From positions 62,001-126,000 of the forward strand of contig NZ_FOLO01000003.1 in NCBI RefSeq assembly GCF_900112265.1: a stretch of 64,000 nt of DNA, read 5' to 3'. Positions 27,506 to 35,852 of the stretch are shown in pieces. The notes below the pieces were generated by a model, which was not told where the DNA came from, ran no database searches, and was given only the letters and a program-made list of their open reading frames with translations. The translations under genes and the position numbers were made by a program. Source of the DNA: Pseudoalteromonas denitrificans DSM 6059. GTDB taxonomy: Bacteria > Pseudomonadota > Gammaproteobacteria > Enterobacterales > Alteromonadaceae. The number at the start of each line of letters is the position of its first letter. Positions within the stretch are counted from its first letter, which is position 1.

Positions 27506-30500
27506 CTACTTTAACTGTGAAATTTTCTCTTTAGAAAAGATTGAAAAGAGTACGGGTAAAACAAATAAAGTAAGTAAAGTTGCTGTGACTAACCCGCCTA
27601 CTATAACGGTTGCTAAAGGTTTCTGTATTTCCGCTCCAATACCATTAGACATTAACATGGGGATCAAACCTAAAGCAGATGTGAGTGCCGTCATCAATAC
27701 AGGCCTTAACCTAGAGATTGCACCATTATATGCCGCTATAGATGCATTTTCACCAGATGCGATTCTTTGATTGATACTTTCAACCATAACAACACCATTT
27801 AATACTGCCACGCCAAATAAAGTTATAAAACCTACTGAGCTTGGCACTGATAAATATTGTCCCGAAAGATATAAAGATACCACTCCACCAATGATAGCTA
27901 ATGGTACATTAACTAAAATAAGCATTGCTTGGCCAAAAGTCCCAAATGCAAAATATAGTAACAATGCAATCATAAGTAGTGATATTGGCACTACGATTGA
28001 TAACCTTTGTTGCGCTCTTTGCTGGTTTTCAAATTGACCACCTATTGAAGTTGAATAACCTGTTGGTAGCGCGATATTTTGTGCTATTGCCAACTGAATT
28101 TCGGCTACGACACTCCCCATGTCTCTGCCTTGGACATTTGCTTGTATCACTACACGACGTTGTACATCATCTCGTCTCACTTGTGGTGGTCCTGATGCGA
28201 TTGTTACAGTGGCGACGTCCCCTAAACGTACAATGGCACCGTTTGGAGATTTTATTCTTAATTCAGAAATCACCTGTGGGTTATTCCTAAATTTATTCTC
28301 TAATCGTACATATATATCGTATCTTTCATTACCATTTATCACTTGTCCTGCATCAGTACCGCCAAGACCATCGCTAACGACTTCCATAACATCCCCAACA
28401 GATAATCCATATCTTGATAGTTGACGACGATTTGGGGTAATTACCAACTGTGATTCTCCGGCAATTTGCTCCATAGCAACATCTTTAGCGCCTTTCACCA
28501 TTTTAACAGTGGCTTCTATCTCTTGACCTTTTGCGACTAAAACATCTAAGTTCGGACCAAATAACTTAATTGCTAGTTGTGCTTTTACACCTGATAATAG
28601 TTCATCAACACGACTGGCAATTGGTTGTGAAAAGTTATAGAGCAATCCTGGGAATACTTCTAACTTTTCTTCCATCAAGTTTTGTAGTTCAAAGCGATTT
28701 TTTGCATTCTCCCACTGAGATACGGGCTTTAAACCTATGTATATTTCTATATTATTAACGGGTTCAGGATCACCCCCTAATTCAGGACGCCCTATTCTAC
28801 TAAGTGCATAATTTACCTCAGGGAAATCTAGTAGCAAGGCTTCAATTTTAGGTGCAACTGTTAAAGTTGTTTCTAAACTTGAAGAGGGTGCTAATGTTAC
28901 CCTCAAGTTTATTGTGCCTTCTTCAAGTTCAGGGACAAATTCGGTGCCAAGTTGAGGTAGCAATGCAATTGCAATCAGAACTAAAACCACAGCAGAGGTA
29001 ATAACCGATTTTACGTTTTTCATTGCAAAACCAAGTCCGCGTTTATAGATTGCTTCAATGGGCTTTAATAAAAAGCTTTCTTTAGGTTTAATACCATTTT
29101 TAAACATAAATACAGCTAATGCAGGCACACAAATTAAAGCGACAAATACAGCGGAAACAATCGCTAACATTATGCTAATAGCCATAGGCTGAAATAGCTT
29201 TGCCTCTACCCCTTCAAAGCTAAATAAAGGAAGGAATACAACTAAAATAATTAATGCCGCAAAAAAGACTGGCCTTGCAACTTCTTTAGCAGCAATAAAA
29301 ATTTTATCTGAAGTTGATTGTAATTTATCTTGAACACTTAGGTGTTTATAGATATTTTCAACCATAACAACAGAGCCGTCTACTAACATGCCTATTGCAA
29401 CAGCTATTCCCCCTAGAGACATTAAATTTGCAGATAAACGAGCCCAAGACATTATCATAAGAGCAATTGCAATCGCGATTGGAATTGATATCAAGACAAG
29501 AGTTGTAGCTCTTAGGTCCATTAAAAATAGCGCTAAAATAATAACAATAAAGATAAATGCTAATAATAATGCATCAACAACAGTTCGTACGGCTTTTGTA
29601 ATTAAATCAGCTTGATCATAGAAAACTTCAAAAGTCACACCCTCTGGTAATGTTTGCTGTATCAACTCCATCCTTTGGTTTATACCATCAATTGTCGCTT
29701 TTGTATTGGCTCCCATTCGTTTTAAAACGACACCTGAAACGACTTCACCTAAGGTTTCAATCGTATTATTTTCACTTCTGCGCGTCATTGTAACTGCGCC
29801 TTGCCTTATTTCACTCCCAAGTTCAATTTTGGCGATATCTGAAACAGTGACAACTTTACCCTTAATGGTTTTCACAGGAGTTTGACTTATTTCAGATATT
29901 CCTTTTTGACCACTATTGAACCAACCCATCCCCCGAATAACAAGTTGTTCTTGCCCGCGATTCATGTACCAACCACCAACATTTTCATTATTATTTTCTA
30001 GGGCACTTACAACATCCTCTTGTGTTAAGTTATAGGCTAATAGTTTATTTGGATTAACATTTACTTGGTATTGTTTAACATCACCACCATAAGATAAAAC
30101 ATCTGTTACACCATCCACGGGTAAGATAAGTAATTTGACAACCCAGTCATTTAAACTACGTAATGCCATAGCATCTAACCCTGATGATTCATCTGCCACT
30201 AATAAATATTGGAATATTTGCCCAAGTCCAGATGTATTAGGGCCGATTTCAGGCATTCCAACTCCCTGAGGGATTAATTCTTTTGCTGATTGAAGTCTTT
30301 CAAAAACTAACTGACGCGCAAAATATATGTCAGTACCCTCTTTAAATACTACCGTGACGCCTGAAAGGCCTGTTTTTGAAATAGAACGAACTTGCTCTAC
30401 ATCTGGCAGTGCATACATGACTGCTTCTATAGGGTAAGTTATTAACTGTTCTACCTCTTCAGCTGCTAACCCGGGTGCTTCAGTATTGACTGAAACTTGT

Positions 30501-30634
30501 ACATTGGTAACATCAGGAAATGCATCCAAATTCAATTTTGGGATCACAAATATTGATGATACTAGTAATGCAATAAGCCCCAATAATATAATTAATCGAT
30601 TATTGATGGCTGAATCTATTATTTTATTTAACAT
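27506..30634 (-). CDS. heavy-metal efflux RND pump (CzcA/CusA family)
   Basis: This 1042-residue inner-membrane RND transporter has 12 transmembrane helices and two large periplasmic loops. The TM4 stretch AVAIGMLVDGSVVMVEN carries the proton-relay region of heavy-metal RND pumps. The N-terminus FPDVTNVQVSVNTEAPG is typical of CzcA/CusA. It exports divalent (Zn/Co/Cd) or monovalent (Cu/Ag) cations, and sequence alone does not settle which. It is the third gene of an operon with an adaptor and outer-membrane channel. ATG 30634 follows AAGGCAAATT. Confidence 0.92.
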   Translation of the reverse strand: MLNKIIDSAINNRLIILLGLIALLVSSIFVIPKLNLDAFPDVTNVQVSVNTEAPGLAAEEVEQLITYPIEAVMYALPDVEQVRSISKTGLSGVTVVFKEGTDIYFARQLVFERLQSAKELIPQGVGMPEIGPNTSGLGQIFQYLLVADESSGLDAMALRSLNDWVVKLLILPVDGVTDVLSYGGDVKQYQVNVNPNKLLAYNLTQEDVVSALENNNENVGGWYMNRGQEQLVIRGMGWFNSGQKGISEISQTPVKTIKGKVVTVSDIAKIELGSEIRQGAVTMTRRSENNTIETLGEVVSGVVLKRMGANTKATIDGINQRMELIQQTLPEGVTFEVFYDQADLITKAVRTVVDALLLAFIFIVIILALFLMDLRATTLVLISIPIAIAIALMIMSWARLSANLMSLGGIAVAIGMLVDGSVVMVENIYKHLSVQDKLQSTSDKIFIAAKEVARPVFFAALIILVVFLPLFSFEGVEAKLFQPMAISIMLAIVSAVFVALICVPALAVFMFKNGIKPKESFLLKPIEAIYKRGLGFAMKNVKSVITSAVVLVLIAIALLPQLGTEFVPELEEGTINLRVTLAPSSSLETTLTVAPKIEALLLDFPEVNYALSRIGRPELGGDPEPVNNIEIYIGLKPVSQWENAKNRFELQNLMEEKLEVFPGLLYNFSQPIASRVDELLSGVKAQLAIKLFGPNLDVLVAKGQEIEATVKMVKGAKDVAMEQIAGESQLVITPNRRQLSRYGLSVGDVMEVVSDGLGGTDAGQVINGNERYDIYVRLENKFRNNPQVISELRIKSPNGAIVRLGDVATVTIASGPPQVRRDDVQRRVVIQANVQGRDMGSVVAEIQLAIAQNIALPTGYSTSIGGQFENQQRAQQRLSIVVPISLLMIALLLYFAFGTFGQAMLILVNVPLAIIGGVVSLYLSGQYLSVPSSVGFITLFGVAVLNGVVMVESINQRIASGENASIAAYNGAISRLRPVLMTALTSALGLIPMLMSNGIGAEIQKPLATVIVGGLVTATLLTLFVLPVLFSIFSKEKISQLK

Positions 30635-30708
30635 AATTTGCCTTAAATTTTTAATGCTATGGGTTAAACACCCACTTTTGCTAATTCACCACTTACAAAC
30701 ATACATTT

Positions 30709-31815
30709 TTAATGGTTGTGTGGGTCGAACCCACCTTTAGCAATTTGTGATGCAACAAAAAAAGCACCTTTAATAACAACTCTAGTACCAGGTTTTATGC
30801 CGCTTATTTCCCTTCCTTGTACAAATGTTCGGCCAAGTTCAACCTCGACAGGTTCAAATTCTCCCGGATGATCTTCAACATATACCATCCAATCACCATC
30901 TGAACCACGCATCAAAGCAGTTTCCGGTACTGTCATAACGGGTTGTTTTTCATTAAATAAAAAGTTGACGTCTGTAAACATGCCTGGATGTAATTGATGC
31001 TGCTCATTATCAACAGCCAAACGTATCGTACGTGTTCGTGATTGCTGATCTATGGTATGCCCTTCTTGGATCACAGTTGCATTAAATTCATTATTATCAA
31101 TCAAGATATTCGCTTTTGTCCCTTCAGGGATATTTATTAAACTATTTGGTGGTAGTTGGGCTTCAACCCAAAGTTGATGTTCATCAGCTAAAAGCATAAT
31201 TTCATCTCCAGCTATCACCCTTTTACCTTGTAAAAAAGCATCAGCTAAAACAGCACCTTTTGTTTGCGCAAATAAAGTGTATTGACCTAAATTTTCTGTT
31301 TTTGATTCTGCAGATTTTTTAATTGCATCTTCTGACAGACCATATGCTTTTAATGTGCTGTATGCGACCTCGTGTTCAGCTTTTGCTTCTAGAAACCGCT
31401 TTTCTGTGACTGTCGCTTTACCAAGTTTTTTAACGCGACTCCATTCAGCTAAGCTAAGTCGGTATTGCGCTTGTGCATTAGCTACGTCAACACTAAATAA
31501 TGTCACTAGCGGTGAGCCCTTTTGAATATGCTGGCCTAAAATTGCATGGCGCTTTACAACAATAGAGTCAACTCTGGGTGATACAGAGTAGCTTGTATAT
31601 CCATTTGCTTTTAATTCACCTGGGGCATATAGCGTAAAATTTACTTTTGTTGGTGAAATAGCTGTGACTTCAATATTACTGATTTGCATTTGCTCACTAG
31701 AAAAGCGAGTGCCAGACGCTTCTTCTTTGTGATCCTCTCCTGAAGATGCAAAAGAATTCATTGTAGTAAAACTAAATATGCTGGTGATTAAGATTGATAA
31801 TATTTTTTGTTTCAT
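30709..31815 (-). CDS. RND efflux periplasmic adaptor (CzcB-like)
   Basis: This membrane-fusion protein is about 368 residues from ATG 31815, preceded by GGAAATACC. It has a signal peptide, a lipoyl/barrel-sandwich region (RVDSIVVKRHAILGQHIQKG), a helical hairpin and a C-terminal domain with GSDGDWMVYVEDHPGEFEP. It bridges the pump to the outer-membrane channel. The C-terminus ends FDPHNH. A GEDHKEE stretch after the signal peptide may contact metal. Confidence 0.9.
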   Translation of the reverse strand: MKQKILSILITSIFSFTTMNSFASSGEDHKEEASGTRFSSEQMQISNIEVTAISPTKVNFTLYAPGELKANGYTSYSVSPRVDSIVVKRHAILGQHIQKGSPLVTLFSVDVANAQAQYRLSLAEWSRVKKLGKATVTEKRFLEAKAEHEVAYSTLKAYGLSEDAIKKSAESKTENLGQYTLFAQTKGAVLADAFLQGKRVIAGDEIMLLADEHQLWVEAQLPPNSLINIPEGTKANILIDNNEFNATVIQEGHTIDQQSRTRTIRLAVDNEQHQLHPGMFTDVNFLFNEKQPVMTVPETALMRGSDGDWMVYVEDHPGEFEPVEVELGRTFVQGREISGIKPGTRVVIKGAFFVASQIAKGGFDPHNH

Positions 31816-31856
31816 TGGTATTTCCAAAATTTGTTTTAGTGAACTTGAGTACTTAC

Positions 31857-33083
31857 TTAACCTAATTGTGCCGTAAGTTTTAAATATTCAATTGTTGCTA
31901 ATTTAGCCTGCTTTTTAAGTGAAATAGCAGCAGTGAGACCTTCAATTCTTTGCTGTAAAATCAAGAGATATTCTGTTGTACTCATATCTCCGGCATTCCA
32001 TTTATTTTGAATTAAATCAAGGCTTCGTTGAACAGAATCACCAGCTAACCCTTCCCAGAGTTTTACCTGAGTGATGTACTGTTGCATGATAGATTTAGCT
32101 GCTTTAATTTGACTTGTTGTTTTAAGAATAATGGCTGCATAATTTGCATTTGATACTAACAACGCATTAGAGCTTGCTTTCACTTCGTCGCTGTAGTTAT
32201 TTCTAATATTCAAAGGGAGCGTGAAATTGACACCAAATTTATTTTCATTGGCTGTTTTCCCAGTTGTAAAACCAACTGTTGGATCAGCCTTTGATAACAA
32301 TTTAGTTAACTGAGTTTGATATTTATCAATCTTAGTTTTTACATACGCTTTTTTTACGTTTGGCAAGGTTAAAATTGCTTGCTCGTTTGGCATATTCACA
32401 TTTAAATCTTTGTTATTTAAAAGTACTTCCACATTAATGTTAATGGTTTCATTCCAGCTGGGTAACATAGCCATGATATTTGCTTTTGCATTAAAAAGTT
32501 GAACGGATGCTAAAGCAGTTTCTTTGAGTTTTATAGAAATTGAACTGAGTGATACCTGTAAATCTAGCTCACTCAATTCGTTTACTTTTTGTCGTTTTTT
32601 GACTTCATTTATTAAATCAAACATTTGTTTTTCTTGCTCGTGAATTAACACTAAAGTTTGTGAAGCACTTTGATATTCAATTAAAGCAACAAAAGCATCT
32701 GCTAGGGTTTCTTGATATTTCTGCGCGTATTCTTGCTCAGCAAATATACGTTTAAACTTTGCCTGATCCGTTAATACAGCCCTTTTATCCCAAATGTCAA
32801 ACGTTTGATTTAACCCGGCACTATAATTATTTTCCTTACCTTCACGTTCATAACTGCTTGTTAATTCGGGATTGTATAATGCTTGTGTCGTTGAATTGGC
32901 TAAATATAATTGCATATTTAACCGTTCTTTGGCTGAAATCATTATTGGATGCAGCATTACTTGGTTTTCAAACCAAATTTGCTGCGAGATTGTTTTATTT
33001 TCATCTGCAGATGCACTTTTTATTACAATAAATGCAGGTAATAACACGCCCAGAAGACACGTTATTGAACTCTTTAAATTCAT
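31857..33083 (-). CDS. TolC-family outer-membrane channel (CzcC-like)
   Basis: This protein is about 408 residues from ATG 33083, which follows AGAGAGAT and gives a clean signal peptide ending in SASA|DENK. Long helical repeats (IEYQSASQTLVLIHEQEKQM and later WNAGDMSTTEYLLILQQRIE) match the TolC/CzcC fold. It is the first gene of the efflux operon and supplies the outer-membrane exit duct. Confidence 0.88.
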   Translation of the reverse strand: MNLKSSITCLLGVLLPAFIVIKSASADENKTISQQIWFENQVMLHPIMISAKERLNMQLYLANSTTQALYNPELTSSYEREGKENNYSAGLNQTFDIWDKRAVLTDQAKFKRIFAEQEYAQKYQETLADAFVALIEYQSASQTLVLIHEQEKQMFDLINEVKKRQKVNELSELDLQVSLSSISIKLKETALASVQLFNAKANIMAMLPSWNETININVEVLLNNKDLNVNMPNEQAILTLPNVKKAYVKTKIDKYQTQLTKLLSKADPTVGFTTGKTANENKFGVNFTLPLNIRNNYSDEVKASSNALLVSNANYAAIILKTTSQIKAAKSIMQQYITQVKLWEGLAGDSVQRSLDLIQNKWNAGDMSTTEYLLILQQRIEGLTAAISLKKQAKLATIEYLKLTAQLG

Positions 33084-33205
33084 TTTATCTCTCTTAATCA
33101 TTACCAAAATGAATATTAAAACTATCGAATCATAGCGATAGCATTAAAGTCCATAAAGGGTTATAAATATAAATCTTTTAATTATGTGTTTAGACTAAAA
33201 AATGA

Positions 33206-33580
33206 TTAAGATATTGGAGGGCGTTGTTCTGGATCTATATATTGAGAGTTAAATGTCGCTCTTAAAGTTTGAGCTGAGTCTTTATTAAATAGAATATTTG
33301 TATTACTAACAACTTGAGGTAAATAAATACCTACATGGCAGCTATAGCAGTGAGAACAGTCATTTTGATTATCGAGTTCTTGAGATATGGTTTTATGCTC
33401 AAAGTCATGAAGCTGGTGATCTTTATTTTCTTCGCAATGAGAATCAAGTTCAGATTGTTGCGATAAAAGCTGAGACGTTTGATTTAATTTTTCATTATGA
33501 TGTTGCACATCAATGATATCCAGCACCGGCTGACACATTAATAGTGTAACTAATAAAAATAATAATCTTGTCTTCAACAT
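33206..33580 (-). CDS. exported His/Cys-rich protein upstream of the metal pump
   Basis: This 124-residue protein has a signal peptide or N-terminal anchor (residues 1-22). The mature part has many His, Asp and Glu residues and the cluster DCSHCYSCHVG near residue 75. The layout is like CzcI-type or DUF2946-like periplasmic proteins found next to czc operons, which are thought to bind metal. It lies about 120 bases upstream of the channel gene on the same strand. The family assignment is by context. Confidence 0.65.
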   Translation of the reverse strand: MLKTRLLFLLVTLLMCQPVLDIIDVQHHNEKLNQTSQLLSQQSELDSHCEENKDHQLHDFEHKTISQELDNQNDCSHCYSCHVGIYLPQVVSNTNILFNKDSAQTLRATFNSQYIDPEQRPPIS

Positions 33581-33699
33581 CTAAAAAACAAATACCTAAT
33601 TTGATAAAATCGGTGTGATATTAGCATCAGAACTTATTTTATTCAATGTATTTGTATTAGAATTACCCTCCATCTTATTGAAACTATATAACAAAACAT

Positions 33700-34413
33700 T
33701 TATTTCATATTTTGTTCTTGCTTTAAATATGCATTACCTCTTGTGATAGCGCGTACAGCTTTAGACTTAAATTCACGCCGATATAGAGTATAAGCAACAA
33801 ACATGCTTGTTGTGATAAATAACAATGGATGAAAAAACCAACATATAGCAGCCAAAGAAAAATAATAAGAGCGTAAACCATAGTTATAGGAGTGTGCAGC
33901 TTGATCTTGTACTACCGCCATTTCAACAGCATAACTCTGTAAATGTGCTTTATCCCCGCTTAAATCTAAAGGTGCGGCACCCACCATGACATTTACGAAA
34001 CCATATTGGCGCATTGACCAGGTAAATTGAAAAAATGCTAAAACAAATATAAAAGCTAATAAACTCAATTTTATTTGAATCGTAAAATGGTTCGCATTTA
34101 AAGCAAAAGGTAGAGATAATATTATATTCTCCAGTTGTTCAACTTGCGCAAAAAGTGTTAATACCCCTGCTAATATAATTAATGTTGTAGACGCAAAAAA
34201 AGCGATATTACGTTCAAGGTTAGCAAGTAATGCAGCATCACCGACGCGAATATCTCTTTGCATAAGTTCAGTCATCCAGTGGATACGATGCTGATGTAAG
34301 CTTCGGGCAATACAGTCAGTTGTTTTAGCCTTCTTTCGGGCAAACCAAGTGTATCCAGACCAACAGGCGATAAAACATAATAAAGAAACAATATCAAAAA
34401 TAGAAAGTAACAT
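33700..34413 (-). CDS. DUF599 integral membrane protein
   Basis: This 237-residue protein has about four hydrophobic helices: residues 3-20, 70-95, 113-132 and 190-215. The TDCIARSLHQHRIHWMTELM region and the following RDIRVGDAALLANLERNIAFFA are the conserved core of the DUF599 family. Function is unknown. It appears to be a single gene with no visible link to the efflux operon. Confidence 0.82.
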   Translation of the reverse strand: MLLSIFDIVSLLCFIACWSGYTWFARKKAKTTDCIARSLHQHRIHWMTELMQRDIRVGDAALLANLERNIAFFASTTLIILAGVLTLFAQVEQLENIILSLPFALNANHFTIQIKLSLLAFIFVLAFFQFTWSMRQYGFVNVMVGAAPLDLSGDKAHLQSYAVEMAVVQDQAAHSYNYGLRSYYFSLAAICWFFHPLLFITTSMFVAYTLYRREFKSKAVRAITRGNAYLKQEQNMK

Positions 34414-34520
34414 AATAAATAATGGCTAATATAGGTAATGAATAATGCAATTAAAACAATATCGTTTATTTAAAATTTTTTCAAAATAAAATCGCATTGC
34501 TTGTAAAATATCTCTGTTTA

Positions 34521-34802
34521 TTATGAGATTTTGATTCGAGTTGCTTTCATTATTTCCATATCAAGACCTGCTATAACCTGTGTTGAAGGGTAATAAGTAA
34601 TATTTACACGCGCACCTTTTAAATTTTTATAGCGCTTCTTTCTATTGTATTTAAAAGGAATATCACAGCCTTCAATCATTACTGTATTAAGTACCCATTC
34701 CTCAGATTCTCTTTGTACATGGGATAATACTTTTTGATTTTCAGAGTGTATTAGATTCTTATGTTTATCCAATAAGTTATTTATTTCTTTTTTCATAATC
34801 AT
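34521..34802 (-). CDS. conserved small hypothetical protein
   Basis: This 93-residue basic protein (91 if the second ATG at 34796 is used) has a charged helical N-terminus (EINNLLDKHKNLIHSEN) and a compact C-terminal part containing EEWVLNTVMIEGCDIPFKY and VNITYYPS. The C-terminal part resembles a small beta fold found in uncharacterised Alteromonadales proteins. No signal peptide or catalytic motif is visible. It lies 75 bases downstream of the cyclase gene on the same strand and may be cotranscribed. Confidence 0.6.
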   Translation of the reverse strand: MIMKKEINNLLDKHKNLIHSENQKVLSHVQRESEEWVLNTVMIEGCDIPFKYNRKKRYKNLKGARVNITYYPSTQVIAGLDMEIMKATRIKIS

Positions 34803-34877
34803 CTTTGATCAGCTAAATGTAATTTTTTATTCTAGCTTATTATTTCAATAAAAACCTTAAATCAAGCTAATATTAAA

Positions 34878-35480
34878 TCACGACTTTGTTGCTATTGAAT
34901 AGGCTTCTAAAGAGATCCCTGAAATCTTAAATTTGACATGCTCTGCAATAAATAAGTCTTGTTTATCTATTGTCATAAATGCTTTTTCAGAGACTAAAAT
35001 TTCATTTTTATGCGCAATATCCTCACCTAGCTTACTGGCACAATTGACTGCATCTCCAAAAACATCCCCTTCATCAGTGCGTAAATATCGACCAAAATCA
35101 ATACCTGTCGAAACACAAATATCCCATTGTTTAGATGACTTTTTATTTATTTCGGCTAAAGCTAAGTTAATTTCAACGGCAGTATTAATCGCATCTTCTG
35201 CACAGTCAAATGAGGCAAATACATTATCAGCAACAAATTTTATTAATACACCAGAGTTTGATGTGATGATAGGCGCAACAGTCACTCTCATTTTTTCTAT
35301 CATAGCGAGATAATATACAATGCCATACCTTTGCGTTACAAGTGAGAAGCCTGACATATCCATTATTAAAATGTGTCCGCGTACACCATATTTTGACCAG
35401 ATCACCTCTTCTATTTCTGATTTTTTATTATCATTAGTTTGATGAAAATATTCACTTAATAAAGATTGTAATTGATTCAC
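34878..35480 (-). CDS. class III nucleotide cyclase domain protein
   Basis: This 200-residue soluble protein consists essentially of one class III adenylate/guanylate cyclase domain. DMSGFS holds the first metal Asp, FVADNVFASF the second metal region, and GDVFGDAVNCASKLGE the segment with the transition-state Asn. The usual Arg after that Asn (NxxxR) is Lys here, which may weaken catalysis. GTG 35480 follows AAGGAGTAAT. It lies 24 bases downstream of the 115-residue secreted protein gene and so ends the leftward envelope operon. A cyclic-nucleotide output of that system is possible (inference). Confidence 0.8.
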   Translation of the reverse strand: MNQLQSLLSEYFHQTNDNKKSEIEEVIWSKYGVRGHILIMDMSGFSLVTQRYGIVYYLAMIEKMRVTVAPIITSNSGVLIKFVADNVFASFDCAEDAINTAVEINLALAEINKKSSKQWDICVSTGIDFGRYLRTDEGDVFGDAVNCASKLGEDIAHKNEILVSEKAFMTIDKQDLFIAEHVKFKISGISLEAYSIATKS

Positions 35481-35504
35481 ATATTACTCCTTCATAAATT
35501 TGAG

Positions 35505-35852
35505 TTAAAAATATTTAAGTCTTTCTTTATAAACAGAGTTAACTAGGTCTATCTCAACACCTTCTTTTACTGACTGTACCAATGCATTTATAACTTCTGT
35601 TTTAAATGCACTTCCTAAGAAAAATTGTTTGATGGTTAATAGCTCTCTTTTGCAGGCTATAGGAGCATATTGAATTGCTTCACTTGGTGAGCTTACTTTT
35701 ACAAATTCAATTCCTTTTCTAAGAACACATTTTTCATATTGCTTTTTCATTTTTATATACTCAGGTGTTTTGGTCACCTTATGTGCCTGTGATAACTCAT
35801 TAGCAAAAGCACAGTTTGAAAAAATAACAATAAATATTAAGAATAATCTCAT
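35505..35852 (-). CDS. small secreted hypothetical protein
   Basis: This 115-residue protein has a signal peptide (cleaved after AFA). The mature part is a helical, Lys-rich protein with two cysteines, KCVLRKG and ACKRELL, that could form a disulphide. The ATG immediately follows the stop of the FN3-array gene (TAAATG), so the two are translationally coupled. No family is recognised. Confidence 0.7.
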   Translation of the reverse strand: MRLFLIFIVIFSNCAFANELSQAHKVTKTPEYIKMKKQYEKCVLRKGIEFVKVSSPSEAIQYAPIACKRELLTIKQFFLGSAFKTEVINALVQSVKEGVEIDLVNSVYKERLKYF

